DNA from: Fistularia commersonii
Lineage: Eukaryota > Chordata > Actinopteri > Syngnathiformes > Fistulariidae
Length of the DNA stretch: 64,000 nt
Direction of reading: 5' to 3'
Assembly: GCA_037954325.1 (NCBI GenBank)
Contig: JBBMNZ010000067.1
Coordinates: 248,001 to 312,000, forward strand
Positions within the stretch are counted from its first letter, which is position 1, and the number at the start of each line of letters is the position of its first letter. Shown in pieces: positions 12,432 to 25,160 of the stretch. The notes beneath the pieces were generated by a model. That model was not told the DNA's origin. It made no database searches and saw nothing but the letters and a program-made list of their open reading frames with translations. A program made the translations under genes and the position numbers.

Positions 12432-13487
12432 GAGTGGAAATGACTAATGAATTTCATCAAGCTGGTTTCTGCTGTTGAAATATGTTGTTTAGGACATGAT
12501 TCTGCACAATTAATGTCAAATTCAGTGTAATCCAGCTACAAGTTCAAAAGATATAGCCAAAAGGTCAAAAACTGCTTATCTTACCGAGTTAAATCGTTTT
12601 TGAGTTGGAGTGGAAATAACTCATGAATTTCATCAAGCTGGTTTTTGATGGTGATATATGTTGTTTAGAACATAATTCTGCACAATATATGTCAAATTCA
12701 GTGTAATCACATCATAGGTTCAAAAGATACAGCCATTCGTTCAAAAAGTGATTACCTTATTGGGTTGAAGTGTTTTTGATTAAGAGTGGAAATAACTAAT
12801 GAATTTCACCAATCTGGTTTCTGCTTTTCAAATATGTTGTTAAGTGCATGATTCTGCACAATATATATCAAATTCAGTGTAATCAAGCTACAAGTTCAAA
12901 AGATATAGCCATTTGTTCAAAAAGTGCTTATCTCACCGAATTGAAGCATTTTTGATTAAGAGAGGAAATAACTATTGAAATTCACCAAGCCTATTTCTGC
13001 TGTTGATAGATGTTGTATAGAACATGATTCTGTCTAATATATGTCAAATTCACTGTAATCCAGCGACAAGATCAAAAGATATAGCCATTTGTTCAAAAAG
13101 TGCTTATCTCACCGAATTGAAGCGTTTTTGATTAGGAGTGGAAATAACTAATGGATTTCATCAAGCTGGTTTTTGCCATTGAACTATGTTGTTTAGGACT
13201 TGATTCTGCACAATATATTTCAAATTCAGTGTAATCCCAACAGTGGTTCAAAAGATAGAGCCATTCGTTCAAAGAATGCTTATTGCACCGAGTTGAAGCG
13301 TTTTTGATTAGGAGAGGAAATAACTATTGAATTTCACCAACCCTGTTTCTGCTGTTGATAGATGTTGGATAGGACATGATTCTGTACAATATATGTCAAA
13401 TTCAGTGTAATCCTGCGACAAGATCATAAAATATAGCCATTCGTGCAAAAACTGCTTATATCACCGAGTTGAAGCGTTTTTGAGTTG
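12432..13487 (+). repeat. 6-mer higher-order repeat, copy 4, complete
   Basis: Counterpart of 7,859-8,811, but with the sixth monomer intact (CTGTACAATATATG, TCCTGCGACAAGATC and ATATCACCGAG). This makes copy 4 the best template for the original 6-mer and dates the one-monomer loss in copy 2 to after the 4.57 kb duplication. Confidence 0.86.
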
Positions 13488-13963
13488 GAGTGGAAATAAC
13501 TAATGAATTTCAACATGCTGGTTTTTGCTGTTGATATATGTTGTATAGGACATGATTCTGCACAATATATGTCAAATTCAGTGTAATCCAACTATAAGTT
13601 CAAAAGATATAGCCATAAGGTCAAAAAGTTCTTATCTCACTGAGTTGATGCGTTTTTGATTTTGAGTGGAAATGACTAATGAATTTCATCAAGCTGGTTT
13701 CTGCTGTTTAAATATGTTGTTTAGGACATGATTCTGCAAAATATATGTCAAATTCAGTGCAATCCCATCACATGTTCAAAAGATATAGCCATGCATTCAA
13801 AAAGTGCTTATCTCACCGAGTTGAAGCGTTTTTGATTAAGAGAGGAAATAACTATTGAAATTCACCAAGCCTATTTCTGCTGTTGATAGATGTTGTATAG
13901 GACATGATTCTGCACAATATATGTCAAATTCAGTGTATTCCAGCTACAAGTTCAAAAGATATA

Positions 13964-15733
13964 GCCATAAGGTCAAAAAGTGCTAATCTTACCGAGTTAA
14001 ATCGTTTTTTAGTTGGAGTGGAAATAACTCATGAATTTCATCAAGCTGGTTTCTGATGGTGATATATGTTGTTTAGAACATGATTCTGCACAATATATGT
14101 CAAATTCAGTGTAATCACATCACAGGTTCAAAAGATATAGCCATTCGTTCAAAAAGTGCTTCCCTCACCGAGTTGAAGCGTTTTTGAGTTGGAGTGGAAA
14201 TAACGAATGTATTTCATCAAGCTGGTTACTGCCGTTGAAATATGTTTTATAGAACATGATTCTGCACAATTAATGTCAAATTCAGTGTAATCCAGCTACA
14301 AGTTCAAAAGATATAGCCAAAAGGTCAAAAACTGCTTATCTTATCGAGTTAAATCCATTTTGAGTTGGAGTGGAAATAACTCATGTATTTCATCATGCTG
14401 GTTTCTGCTGTTGAAATATGTTGTTTCGGAAATGACTCTGCACAATGTATGTGAAATTCAGTGTAATCCCATCAGTGGTTCAAAGGATATAGCCATTCGT
14501 TCAAAAAGTGCTTATCGCACCGGGTTGAAGCGTTTTTGATTAAGAGAGGAAATAACTATTGAATTTCACCAAGCCTGTTTCTGCTGTTGATAGATGTTGT
14601 ATAGGACATGATTTCTTACAATATATGTCAAATTCAGTTAAACCCAGCTACAGGATCAAAATATATAGCCATTCGTTCAAAAAGTGCTTTTTTCACCGAG
14701 TTGAAGGATTTTTGATTAGGAGTGGAAATAACTAATGGATTTCATCAGTCTGGTTTTTTGCCGTTGAAATTTGTTGTTTAGGAAATGATTCTGCACAATA
14801 TATGTCAAATTCAGTGTAATCCAGCTACAAGTTCATAAGATATAGCCTTAAGGTCAAAAAGTGCTTATCTTATCGAATTAAATCGTTGTTGAGTTGGAGT
14901 GGAAATAACTCATATATTTCATCAAGCTGGTTTCTGCTGTTGATATATGTTGTTTAGGACATGATTAAGCACGATATATGTCAAATTTAGTGTAATCACA
15001 TCACAGGTTCAAAAGATATAGCCATTTGTTCAAAAAGTGCTTATCTTATCGGGTTGAAGCGTTTTAGATTAAGAGTGGAAATAACTAGTGAATTTCATTA
15101 ACCTGGTTTCTGCTCTTGATATACGTTGTTTAGGACATGATTCTGCACAATATATGTCAAATTCAGTGTATCCAGCTACAAGTTCAAAAGATATAGCCAT
15201 CAGGTCAAAAACTGCTTATCTTATCGAGTTAAATCGTTTTTGAGGTGGAGTGGAAATAACTAATGAATTTCATCATGCTGGTTTCTGCTGTTGATATATG
15301 TTGTTTAGGATATGATTCTGCACAATATATGTCAAATTTAGTGTAATCCAGCGAAGAGATCAAAAGATATAGCCATTTGTTCAAAAAGTGCTTCTCTCAC
15401 CGAGTTGAAGCAGTTTTGATTAGGAGTGGAAATAACTAATGGATTTCATCAAGCTGGTTTTTTCCGTTGAATTATGTTGTTCAGAACATGATTTTGCACA
15501 AAATATGTCAAATTCAGTGTAATCCAGCGACAAGATCAAAAGATATAGCCATTTGTGCAAAAAGTACTTATCTCACTGAGTTGAAGCGTTTTTGATTAGG
15601 AGTAGAAATAACTTATGGATTTCATCAAGTTGGTTTCTACTCTTGAAATATGTTGTTTGGGACATGATTTTGCACAATATTTTTCAAATTTAGTGTAATC
15701 ACATCATAGGTTCAAAAGATATAGCCATTCGTT
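13964..15733 (+). repeat. Mixed monomer block without a long copy seen
   Basis: About ten monomers of classes A, B and C with private variants, for example TGATTTCTTACAATATATG near 14,610, CAGTTAAACCCAGC near 14,636, and GTGTATCCAGC near 15,167. I found no long in-phase partner for this block elsewhere in the window, so it may be an older, less homogenised interval. No gene, RNA or mobile element is visible. Confidence 0.75.
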
Positions 15734-17494
15734 CAAAAAGTGCTTATCTTATCGGGTTAAAGCATTTTTGAATAAGAGTGGAAAAATCTAATGAATTTCA
15801 CTAACCTGGTTTCTGCTGTTGATATATGTTGTTTAGGACATGATTTTGCACAATATATGTCAAATTCAGTGTAATCCCATCAAAGTTTCAAATGATATAG
15901 CCATTCGTTCAAATAGTGCTTATCTCACCGAGGTTAAGCGTTTTTGATTAAGAGAGGATATAACTAATGAATTTCATCAAGCCTGTTTCTGCTGTTGATA
16001 GATGTTGTATAGGACATGATTCTGCACAATATATATCAAATTCAGTGTAATCCAGCGACTAGATCAAAAGATATAGCCATTCGTTCAAAAACTGCTTATC
16101 TCACAGAGTTGAAGCGTTTTTGAGTTGGACTGGAAATGACTGATGAATTTCATCAAGCTGCTCTTTGCTGTTGAAATTTGTTGTTTAGGACATGATTCTG
16201 CACAATATATGTCAAATTCAGTGTAATCCAGCTACAAGTTCATAAGATATAGCCTTAAGGTCAAAGAGTACTTATCTTACCGAGTTAAATCGTTGTTGAT
16301 TTGGAGTGGAAATAACTCATGAATTTCATCCAGCTGGTTTCTGCTGTTGATATATGTTGTTTAGGACATGATTAAGCACAATATATGTCAAATTTAGTGT
16401 AATCACATCACAGGTTCAAAAATTATAGCCATTCGTTCAAAAAGTGCTTATCTGATCGGGTTGAAGCGTTTTTGATTAGGAGTAGAAATAACTAATGGAT
16501 TTCATCAAGCTGTATTTTTCCGTTGAATTATGTTGTTTAGAACATGATTTTGCACAAAATATGTCAAATTCAGTGTAATCCAGCGACAAGATCAAAAGAT
16601 ATAGCCATTCGTGCAAAAAGTGCTTATCTCACCGAGTTGAAGCGTTTTTGATTAGGAGTGGAAATAACTTATGGATTTCATCAAGTTGGTTTCTACTCTT
16701 GAAATATGTTGTTTAGGACATGATTCTGCACAATATTTTTCAAATTTAGTGTAATCACATCATAGGTTCAAAAGATATAGCCATTCGTTCAAAAAGTGCT
16801 TATCTTATCGGGTTGAAGAGTTTTCGATTAAGAGTGGAAATAACTAATGAATTTCACCAAGTTGGTTTTTGCTGTTGATATATGTTGTTTAGGACATGAT
16901 TCTGCACAATATATGTCAAATTCAGTGTAATCCAGCGACAAGTTCAAAAGATATAGCCATAATATCAAAAACTGCTTATCTTATCGAATTAAATCGTTTT
17001 TGAGTTGGAGTGGAAATAACTCATGAATTTCATCATGCTGGTTTCTGCTGTTGATATATGTTGTTTAGGACATGATTCTGCACAATATATGTCAAATTCA
17101 GTGTAATCAGGATACAAGTTCAAAAGATATAACCATAAGATCAAAAACTGCTTATCTTATCGAATTAAATCGTTTTTGAGTTGGAGTGGAAATAACTCAT
17201 GAATTTCATCATGCTGGTTTCTGCTGTTGATATATGTTGTTTAGGACATGATTCTGCACAATATATGTCAAATTCAGTGTAATCCAAATACAAGTTCAAA
17301 AGATATAGCCATAAAGTCAAAAAGTGCTTATCTTACCCAGGTTAAATCTTTTTAGAGATAGAGTGGAAATAACTAATGAATTGCATCATACTGGTTTCTG
17401 CTGTTGATATATGTTGTTTAGGACATGATTCTGCAAAATATATGTCAAATTTAGTGTAATCACATGACCGGTTTAAAAGATATCGCCATTCGTT
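15734..17494 (+). repeat. 1,761 bp 10-mer higher-order repeat, copy 1
   Basis: Ten mostly class B monomers that recur at offset 1,761. Markers in order are GCATTTTTGAATAAGAGTGG with CACTAACCTGG, GAGGTTAAGCG, CGACTAGATC, GCTGCTCTTTGC, CCTTAAGGTCAAAGAGTAC, TGATTAAGCACAATATATG, GTTGAATTATG, ATATTTTTCAAATTTAG, CATAATATCAAAAAC, AGGATACAAG, and CATGACCGGTTTAAAAG. The start was placed at CCATTCGTTCAAAAAGTGC, where upstream similarity to the next copy fails. Confidence 0.9.
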
Positions 17495-19256
17495 CAAAAA
17501 GTGCTTATCTTATCGGGTTAAAGCATTTTTGAATAAGAGTGGAAAAATCTAATGAATTTCACTAACCTGGTTTCTGCTGTTGATATATGTTGTTTAGGAC
17601 ATGATTTTGCACAATATATGTCAAATTCAGTGTAATCCCATCACAGGTTCAAATGATATAGCCATTCGTTCAAAAAGTGCTTATCTCACCGAGGTTAAGC
17701 GTTTTTGATTAAGAGAGGATATAACTAATGAATTTCATCAAGCCTGTTTCTGCTGTTGATAGATGTTGTATAGGACATGATTCTGCACAATATATATCAA
17801 ATTCAGTGTAATCCAGCGACTAGATCAAAAGATATAGCCATTCGTTCAAAAACTGCTTATCTCACAGAGTTGAAGCGTTTTTGAGTTGGACTGGAAATGA
17901 CTGATGAATTTCATCAAGCTGCTCTTTGCTGTTGAAATTTGTTGTTTAGGACATTATTCTGCACAATATATGTCAAATTCAGTGTAATCCAGCTACAAGT
18001 TCATAAGATATAGCCTTAAGGTCAAAGAGTACTTATCTTACCGAGTTAAATCGTTGTTGATTTGGAGTGGAAATAACTCATGAATTTCATCCAGCTGGTT
18101 TCTGCTGTTGATATATGTTGTTTAGGACATGATTAAGCACAATATATGTCAAATTTAGTGTAATCACATCACAGGTTCAAAAATTATAGCCATTCGTTCA
18201 AAAAGTGCTTATCTGATCGGGTTGAAGCGTTTTTGATTAGGAGTAGAAATAACTAATGGATTTCATCAAGCTGTTTTTTTTCCGTTGAATTATGTTGTTT
18301 AGAACATGATTTTGCACAAAATATGTCAAATTCAGTGTAATCCAGCGACAAGATCAAAAGATATAGCCATTCGTGCAAAAAGTGCTTATCTCACCGAGTT
18401 GAAGCGTTTTTGATTAGGACTGGAAATAACTTATGGATTTCATCAAGTTGGTTTCTACTCTTGAAATATGTTGTTTAGGACATGATTCTGCACAATATTT
18501 TTCAAATTTAGTGTAATCACATCATAGGTTCAAAAGATATAGCCATTCGTTCAAAAAGTGCTTATCTTATCGGGTTGAAGAGTTTTCGATTAAGAGTGGA
18601 AATAACTAATGAATTTCACCAAGTTGGTTTTTGCTGTTGATATATGTTGTTTAGGACATGATTCTGCACAATATATGTCAAATTCAGTGTAATCCAGCGA
18701 CAAGTTCAAAAGATATAGCCATAATATCAAAAACTGCTTATCTTATCGAATTAAATCGTTTTTGAGTTGGAGTGGAAATAACTCATGAATTTCATCATGC
18801 TGGTTTCTGCTGTTGATATATGTTGTTTAGGACATGATTCTGCACAATATATGTCAAATTCAGTGTAATCAGGATACAAGTTCAAAAGATATAACCATAA
18901 GATCAAAAACTGCTTATCTTATCGAATTAAATCGTTTTTGAGTTGGAGTGGAAATAACTCATGAATTTCATCATGCTGGTTTCTGCTGTTGATATATGTT
19001 GTTTAGGACATGATTCTGCACAATATATGTCAAATTCAGTGTAATCCAAATACAAGTTCAAAAGATATAGCCATAAAGTCAAAAAGTGCTTATCTTACCC
19101 AGGTTAAATCTTTTTAGAGATAAAGTGGAAATAACTAATGAATTGCATCATACTGGTTTTTGCTGTTGATATATGTTGTTTAGGACATGATTCTGCAAAA
19201 TATATGTCAAATTTAGTGTAATCACATGACCGGTTTAAAAGATATCGCCATTCGTT
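17495..19256 (+). repeat. 1,762 bp 10-mer higher-order repeat, copy 2
   Basis: Tandem copy of 15,734-17,494 with the same marker order and only scattered changes. Examples are GACATTATTCTG near 17,951, a T8 run near 18,274 where copy 1 reads GTATTTTTCC, and GATAAAGTGG against GATAGAGTGG near 19,119. Confidence 0.9.
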
Positions 19257-19860
19257 CAAAAAGTGCTTATCTTATCGGGTTAAAGCATTTTTGAATAAGA
19301 GTGGAAAAAACTAATGAATTTCACTAACCTGGTTTCTGCTGTTGATATATGTTGTTTAGGACATGATTTTGCACAATATATGTCAAATTCAGTGTAATCC
19401 CATCACAGGTTCAAATTATATAGCCATTCGTTCAAAAAGTGCTTATCTCACCGAGGTTAAGCGTTTTTGATTAAGAGAGGAAATAACTGATGGATTTCAT
19501 CAAGCTGGATTTTGCCGTTGAATTATGTTGTTTAGAACATGATTTTGCACAATATATGTCAAATTCAGTGTAATCCAGCGACAAGATCAAAAGATATAGC
19601 CATTCGTGCAAACAGTGCTTATCTCACCGATGTTGAAACGTTTTTGATTAGGAGTGGACATAACTAATGGATTTCATCAAGTTGGTTTCTACTCTTGAAA
19701 TATGTTGTTTAGGACATGATTCTGCACAATATTTTTCAAATTTAGTGTAATCAAATCATAGGTTCAGAAGATATTGCCATTCGTTCAAAAAGTGCTTATC
19801 TTATCGGGTTGAAGCGTTTTCGATTAAGAATGGAAATAACTAATGAATTTCACCAAGTTG
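19257..19860 (+). repeat. 10-mer higher-order repeat, partial copy 3 with a 3-monomer loss
   Basis: It begins like the other copies at offset 1,762 (19,303 against 17,541). After AAGAGAGGAAATAACT near 19,480 it jumps to the GGATTTCATCAAGCTGGATT and GTTGAATTATG monomer. The offset falls to 1,233, a difference of 529 bp or three monomers. Beyond about 19,860 it diverges from copy 2. The equivalent region at 32,100-33,400 keeps more of the missing monomers. Confidence 0.84.
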
Positions 19861-21110
19861 GTTTTTGCTGTTGATATATGTTGTTCAGGACAAGATTCTG
19901 CACAATATATGTCAAATTCAGTGTAATCCAGCTACAAGTTCAAAAGATATAGCCATAAGATCAAAAACTGCTTATCTTATCGAATTAAATCGTTTTTGAG
20001 TTGGAGTGGAAATAACTCATGAATTTCATCCAGCTGGTTTCTGCTGTTGATATATGTTGTTTAGGACATGATTCTGCACAATATATGTCAAATTCAGTGT
20101 AATCCAGATACAAGTTCAAAAGATAGAGCCATAAGGTCAAAAAGTGCTTATCTTACCTAGGTTAAATCTTTTTAGAGTTAGAGTGGAAATAACTAATGAA
20201 TTTTGTCATTCTGGTTTCTGCTGTTGATATATGTTGTATAGGACATGATTCTGCAAAATATATGTCAAATTTAGTGTAATCACATAACCGGTTTAAAAGA
20301 TATAGCCATTTGTTCAAAAAGTGCTTATCTTATCGATTAAAGCATTTTTGAATAAGAGTGGAAAAAAACAATGAATTTCACGCAACCTGGTTTCTGCTGT
20401 TGATATATGTTGTTTAGGACATGCTTTTGCACAAATATATGTCAAATTCAGTGTAATCCAGCTACAAGTTCAAAAGATATAGCCATTCGTTCAAAAAGTG
20501 CTTATTTTATCGAGTCAAATCGTTTTTGAGTTTGAGTGGAAATAAGTAATGAATATCTTCATGCTGGTTTCTGCTGTTGAAATATGTTTTTTAGGACATG
20601 ATTCTGAACAATAATTTCAAATTCAGTGTAATCCAGCTACAAGTTCAAAAGATATAGCCATAAGGTTAAAAAGTGCTTATCTTACCGAGGTTTAATCTTT
20701 TTTGAGTTGCGGTGGAAATGACTAATGAATTTAGTCATGCTGGTTTCCTCTGTTGATATATGTTGTTCAGGACATGATTCTGCACAATATATGTCAAATT
20801 CAGTGTAATCCAGATTCAAGTTCAAAAGATATAGCCATAAGGTCAAAAAGTGCTTATCTTACCTAGGTTAAATCTTTTTAGAGTTAGAGTGGAAATAAAT
20901 AATGAATTTCGTCATTCTGGTTTCTGCTGTTGATATATGTTGTATAGGACATGATTCTGCAAAATATATGTCAAATTTAGTGTAATCACAACACCGGTTT
21001 AAAAGATATAGCCATTTGTTCAAAAAGTGCTTATCTTATCGGGTTAAAGCATTTTTGAATAAGAGTGGAAAAAACTAATGAATTTCACTAACCTGGTTTC
21101 TGCTGTTGAA
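19660..21110 (+). repeat. 1.45 kb class B segment copied at 36.2-37.7 kb
   Basis: Aligns to about 36,206-37,660 at an offset near 16,546 bp (94 monomers). Shared rare markers are CTTACCTAGGTTAAATC, TTTGTCATTCTGG, the shortened TTATCGATTAAAGC (three bases missing, 20,331), GGAAAAAAACAATG, CATGCTTTTGCACAAATATATG (22 bp motif split here as CATGCTTTTGCAC and AAATATATG), GAACAATAATTTC, and CACAACACCGG. The shared deletions are strong evidence of common descent rather than parallel mutation. Confidence 0.85.
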
Positions 21111-21244
21111 TTATGTTGTTTAGAACATGATTTTGCACAAAATATGTCAAATTCAGTGTAATCCAGCGACTAGATCAAAAGATATAGCCATAAGGTCAAA
21201 AAGTGCTTATCTCACTAAGTTGAAGCGTTTTTGATTAGGAGTGG

Positions 21245-21784
21245 AAATAACCAATGAATTTCATCAAGCTGGTTTCTGCTGTTGAAATATGTTTTTTAGG
21301 ATATGATTCTGCACAATATATGTCAATGTTAGTGTAATCACATCACAGGATCAAAAGATATAGCCATTCGTTCAAAATCTGCTTATCTTATCGGGTTGAA
21401 GCGTTTTTGATTAGGAGTGGAAATATCTGTTGGATTTCATCAAGCTGGTTACTGCTGTTGAAATATGTTGTTTAGGACATGATTCTGCAAAACACATGTC
21501 AAATTCAGTGTAATCCAGCTACAAGTTGAAAAGATATAGCTATTCGATCAAAAAGTGCTTATCTCACCGAGTTGAAGCGTTTTTGATTCGGAGTGGAAAT
21601 AACTAATGAATTTCATCAAGATGGTTTCTGCTGTTGAAATATGTTGTTTAGGACATGATTCTGCACAATATATGTCAAATTCTTGTGAGCCCATTACAGG
21701 TTCAAAGGATATAGCCATTCGTTCAAAACATGCTTATGAGACCGATTTGAAGCGTTTTTGATTAGGAGTGGATATAACTAATGA
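21245..21784 (+). repeat. Class A 3-monomer motif, copy 1
   Basis: An ordered trio of monomers: ATAACCAATG with GTTTTTTAGGATATG; then GTTACTGCTG with CTGCAAAACACATG; then CTATTCGATC and the GTGAGCCC monomer. The same order recurs at 23,531 and 24,585, at offsets of 2,286 bp (13 monomers) and 1,054 bp (6 monomers). Confidence 0.8.
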
Positions 21785-22370
21785 ATTTCATCAAGCTGGT
21801 TCCTACTGTTGAAATATGTTGTTTAGGACAAGATTTTGCACAAAATATGTCAAATTCAGTATAATCCAGCGACAAGTTCAAAAGATATTGCCATTCGATC
21901 AAAAAGTGCTTATCTCACCGAGTTGAGCGTTTTTGATTCGGAGTAGAAATAACTAATGAATTTCATCAAGCTGGTTTCTGCTGTTGAAATATGTTGTTTA
22001 GGACATGATTCTGCAGAAAATATTTCAAATTCAGTGTTATCCAGCAAAAAGATCAAAAGATATAGCCATTCTTGCAAATAATGCTTATCTCACCGAGTTG
22101 AAGCGTTTTTGTTTAGGAGTGGAAATAACTAATGAATTTCATCAAGCTGGTTTCTGCTGTCGAAATATGTTTTTTGGGATATGATTCTGCACAATATATG
22201 TCAAATTCAGTGTGATCCCATTAAAGGTTCAAAGGATATAGCCATTGTTTCAAAAAGGACTTATCTCACCGAGTTGAAGCGTTTTTGATTAGGAGTGGAA
22301 ATAACTAATGGATATCATCAAGCTGGTTTCTGCTGTTGAAATATGTTGTTTATGACATAATTCTGCACAA
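21781..22370 (+). repeat. Class A segment copied at 25,461-26,070
   Basis: Three to four monomers shared with 25,461-26,070 at an offset of about 3,690 bp (21 monomers). Markers are GAGTTGAGCG, the CTGCAGAAAA monomer (22,011 and 25,702), CATTCTTGCAAATAATGC, TTTTTTGGGATATG, and GATATCATCAAGC with GTTTATGACATAATTCTG. The copies differ at a handful of positions. Confidence 0.8.
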
Positions 22371-23530
22371 TATATGTCAAATTAAGTATAATCCCTTCAC
22401 AAGTTCAAAAGATATAGCCATTCGTTCAAAAAGTACTTATCTCACCGAGTTGAAGCATTTTTGATTAGGAGTGGAAATAACTTTTGAATTTCATCACGCT
22501 GGTTTCTGCTGTTGAAATATGTTGTTTAGGACATGAATCTGCACAATATATGTCAAATTCTTGTGAGCCCATTACAGGTTCAAAGGATATAGCCATCCGT
22601 TCAAAAAGGACTTATCTCACCGAGTTGAAGCGTTTTTGATTCGGAGTGGAAATAACCAATGAATTTCATCAAGCTGGTTTCTGCTGTTGAAATATGTTGT
22701 TTAGGATATGATTCTGCACAATATATGTCCAATTTAGTGTAATCACATCAAAGGTTCAAAAGATATAGCCATTCGTTCAAAAACTGCCTATCTTCTCGGG
22801 TTGAAGCGTTTTTGATTAGGAGTGGAAATAACTGATGGATTTCGTCAAGCTGGTTTCTGCTGTTGAAATATGTTTTTTTAGGACATGATTCTGCAAAACA
22901 CATGCCAAATTAAGTTTAATCCAGCGATAAGATCGAAAGATATAGCCATTCGTGAAAAAAGTGCTTATCTCGCCGAGTTGAGACGTTTCTGATTAGGAGT
23001 GGAAATAACTAATGAATTTCATCAAGCTGGTTTCTGCTCTTGAAATTTGTTGTTTAGGACATGATTCTGGACAATATATTTCAAATTCAGTGTAATCCCA
23101 TCACAGGTTCAAAAAATATAGCCATTCGTTCAAAAATTGCTTATCTCACCAAGTTGAAGAGTTTTTGATTAGTATTGGAAATAACTTTTGAATTTCATCA
23201 CGCTGGTTTCTGCTCTTGAAATTTGTTGTTCAGGACATGATTCTGGACAATATATTTCAAATTCAGTGTAATCCCTTCACAAGTTCAAAAGATATAGCCA
23301 TTTGTTCAAAAAGTGCTTATCTCACCGAGTTGAAGCGTTTTTGATTAGGAGTGGAAATAACTTTTGAATTTCATCAATCTGGTTTCTGCTGTTGAAATAT
23401 TTTGTTTAGAACATGTTTCTGCACAATATATGTCAAATTCAGTGTAATCCCTTCATAGGTTCAAAAGATATCGCCAGTCGTTCCAAAAGAACTTATCTCC
23501 CCGAGTTGAGGCGTTTTTGATTCGGAGTGG

Positions 23531-24584
23531 AAATAACCAATGAATTTCATCAAGCTGGTTTCTGCTGTTGAAATATGTTTTTTAGGATATGATTCTGCAC
23601 AATATATGTCAAATTTTGTGTAATCACATCACAGGATCAAAAGATATAGCCATTCGTTCAAAATCTGCTTATCTCATCGGGTTGAAGCGTTTTTGATTAG
23701 GAGTGGAAATATCTGATGGATTTCATCAAGCTGGTTACTGCTGTTGAAATATGTTGTTTAGGACATGATTCTGCAAAACACATGTCAAATTCAGTGTAAT
23801 CCAGCTAGAAGTTCAAAAGATATAGCTATTCGATCAAAAGGTGCTTATCTCACCGAGTTGAAGCGTTTTTGATTCGTAGTGGAAATAACTAATGAATTTC
23901 ATCAAGCTGGTTGCTGCTGTTGAAATATGTTGTTTAGGACATGATTCTGCACAATATATGTCAAATTCTTGTGAGCCCATTACAGGTTCAAAGGATATAG
24001 TCATTCTTTCAAAATGTGCTCATGAGACCGAGTTAAAGTGTTTCTGATTAGGAGTGGATATAACTAATGAATTTCATCAAGCTGGTTCCCGCTGTTGAAA
24101 TATGTTTTTTAGGACAAGATTCTGCACAAAATATATCAAATTCAGTATAATCCAGCGACATGTTCAAAAGATATAGCCATTCGATCAATAAGTGCTTATC
24201 TCACAGAGTTGAAGCGTTTTTGATTCGGAGTGGAAATAACTAATGAATTTCATCAAGCTGGTTTCTGCTCTTGAAATTTGTTGTTTAGGACATGATTCTG
24301 GACTGGATATGTCAAATTCAGTGTAATCCCTTCACATGTTCAAAAGATATAGCCATTCGTTCAAAAAGTACTTATCTCACCGAGTTGAAGCATTTTTGAT
24401 TAGGAGTGGAAATAACTTTTGAATTTAATCACGCTGGTTTCTGCTGTTGAAATATGTTGTTTAGGACATGATTCTGCACAATATATGTCAAATTCTTGTG
24501 AGCCCATTACAGGTTCAAAGGATATAGCCATCCGTTCAAAAAGGACTTATCTCACCGAGTTGAAGCGTTTTTGATTCGGAGTGG
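23531..24584 (+). repeat. 1,054 bp class A 6-mer, copy 1
   Basis: Starts at AAATAACCAATG and recurs from 24,585 in tandem. It includes the AAAACACATG monomer, the GTGAGCCC monomer, TGCTCATGAGACCGAG, GGTTCCCGCTG and, at the end, another GTGAGCCC monomer with CATCCGTTCAAAAAGGAC. The following copy keeps the first part and then diverges. Confidence 0.8.
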
Positions 24585-25160
24585 AAATAACCAATGAATT
24601 TCATCAAGCTGGTTTCTGCTGTTGAAATATGTTTTTTAGGATATGATTCTGCACAATATATGTCAAATTTAGTGTAATCACATCACAGGATCAAAAGATA
24701 TAGTCATTCGTTCAAAATCTGCTTATCTTATCGGGTTGAAGCGTTTTTGATTAGGAGTGGAAATATCTGATGGATTTCATCAAGCTGGTTACTGCTGTTT
24801 AAATATGTTGTTTAGGACATGATTCTGCAAAACACATGTCAAATTCAGTGTAATCCAGCTACAAGTTCAAAAGATATAGCTATTCGATCAAAAAGTGCTT
24901 ATCTCACCGAGTTGAAGCGTTTTTGATTCGGACTGAAAATAACTAATGAATTTCATCAAGCTGGTTTCTGCTGTTGAAATATGTGGTTTAGGACATGATT
25001 CTGCACAATATATATCAAATTCTTGTGAGCCCATTACAGGTTCAAAGGATATAGACATTCTTTCAAAATGTGCTCATGAGACCGAGTTAAAGTGTTTCTG
25101 ATTAGGAGTGGATATAACTAATGAATTTCATCAAGCTGGTTCCCGCTGTTGAAATATGTT
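24585..25160 (+). repeat. Class A 6-mer, partial copy 2
   Basis: Repeats the first three to four monomers of 23,531-24,584 at offset 1,054 with small changes (GACTGAAAATAAC, ATGTGGTTTAGG, TATATATCAAATTC). It then leaves the pattern after GGTTCCCGCTGTTGAAATATG and continues with a different monomer series. Confidence 0.77.

Larger units (their letters stand above)
9215..13963 (+). repeat. 4.75 kb tandem duplication, unit 2 (about 27 monomers)
   Basis: Copy of 4,641-9,214 with one extra monomer at about 13,385-13,560; after that monomer the offset rises by exactly 176 bp to 4,749. Similarity ends near 13,963, where ATATAGCCAT continues AAGGTC instead of CGTTC. Private variants include a G7 run at 9,969-9,975 and CAATAAATG near 9,871. 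The very low divergence implies a recent event, or an assembly duplication that would need read-depth confirmation. Confidence 0.93.
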
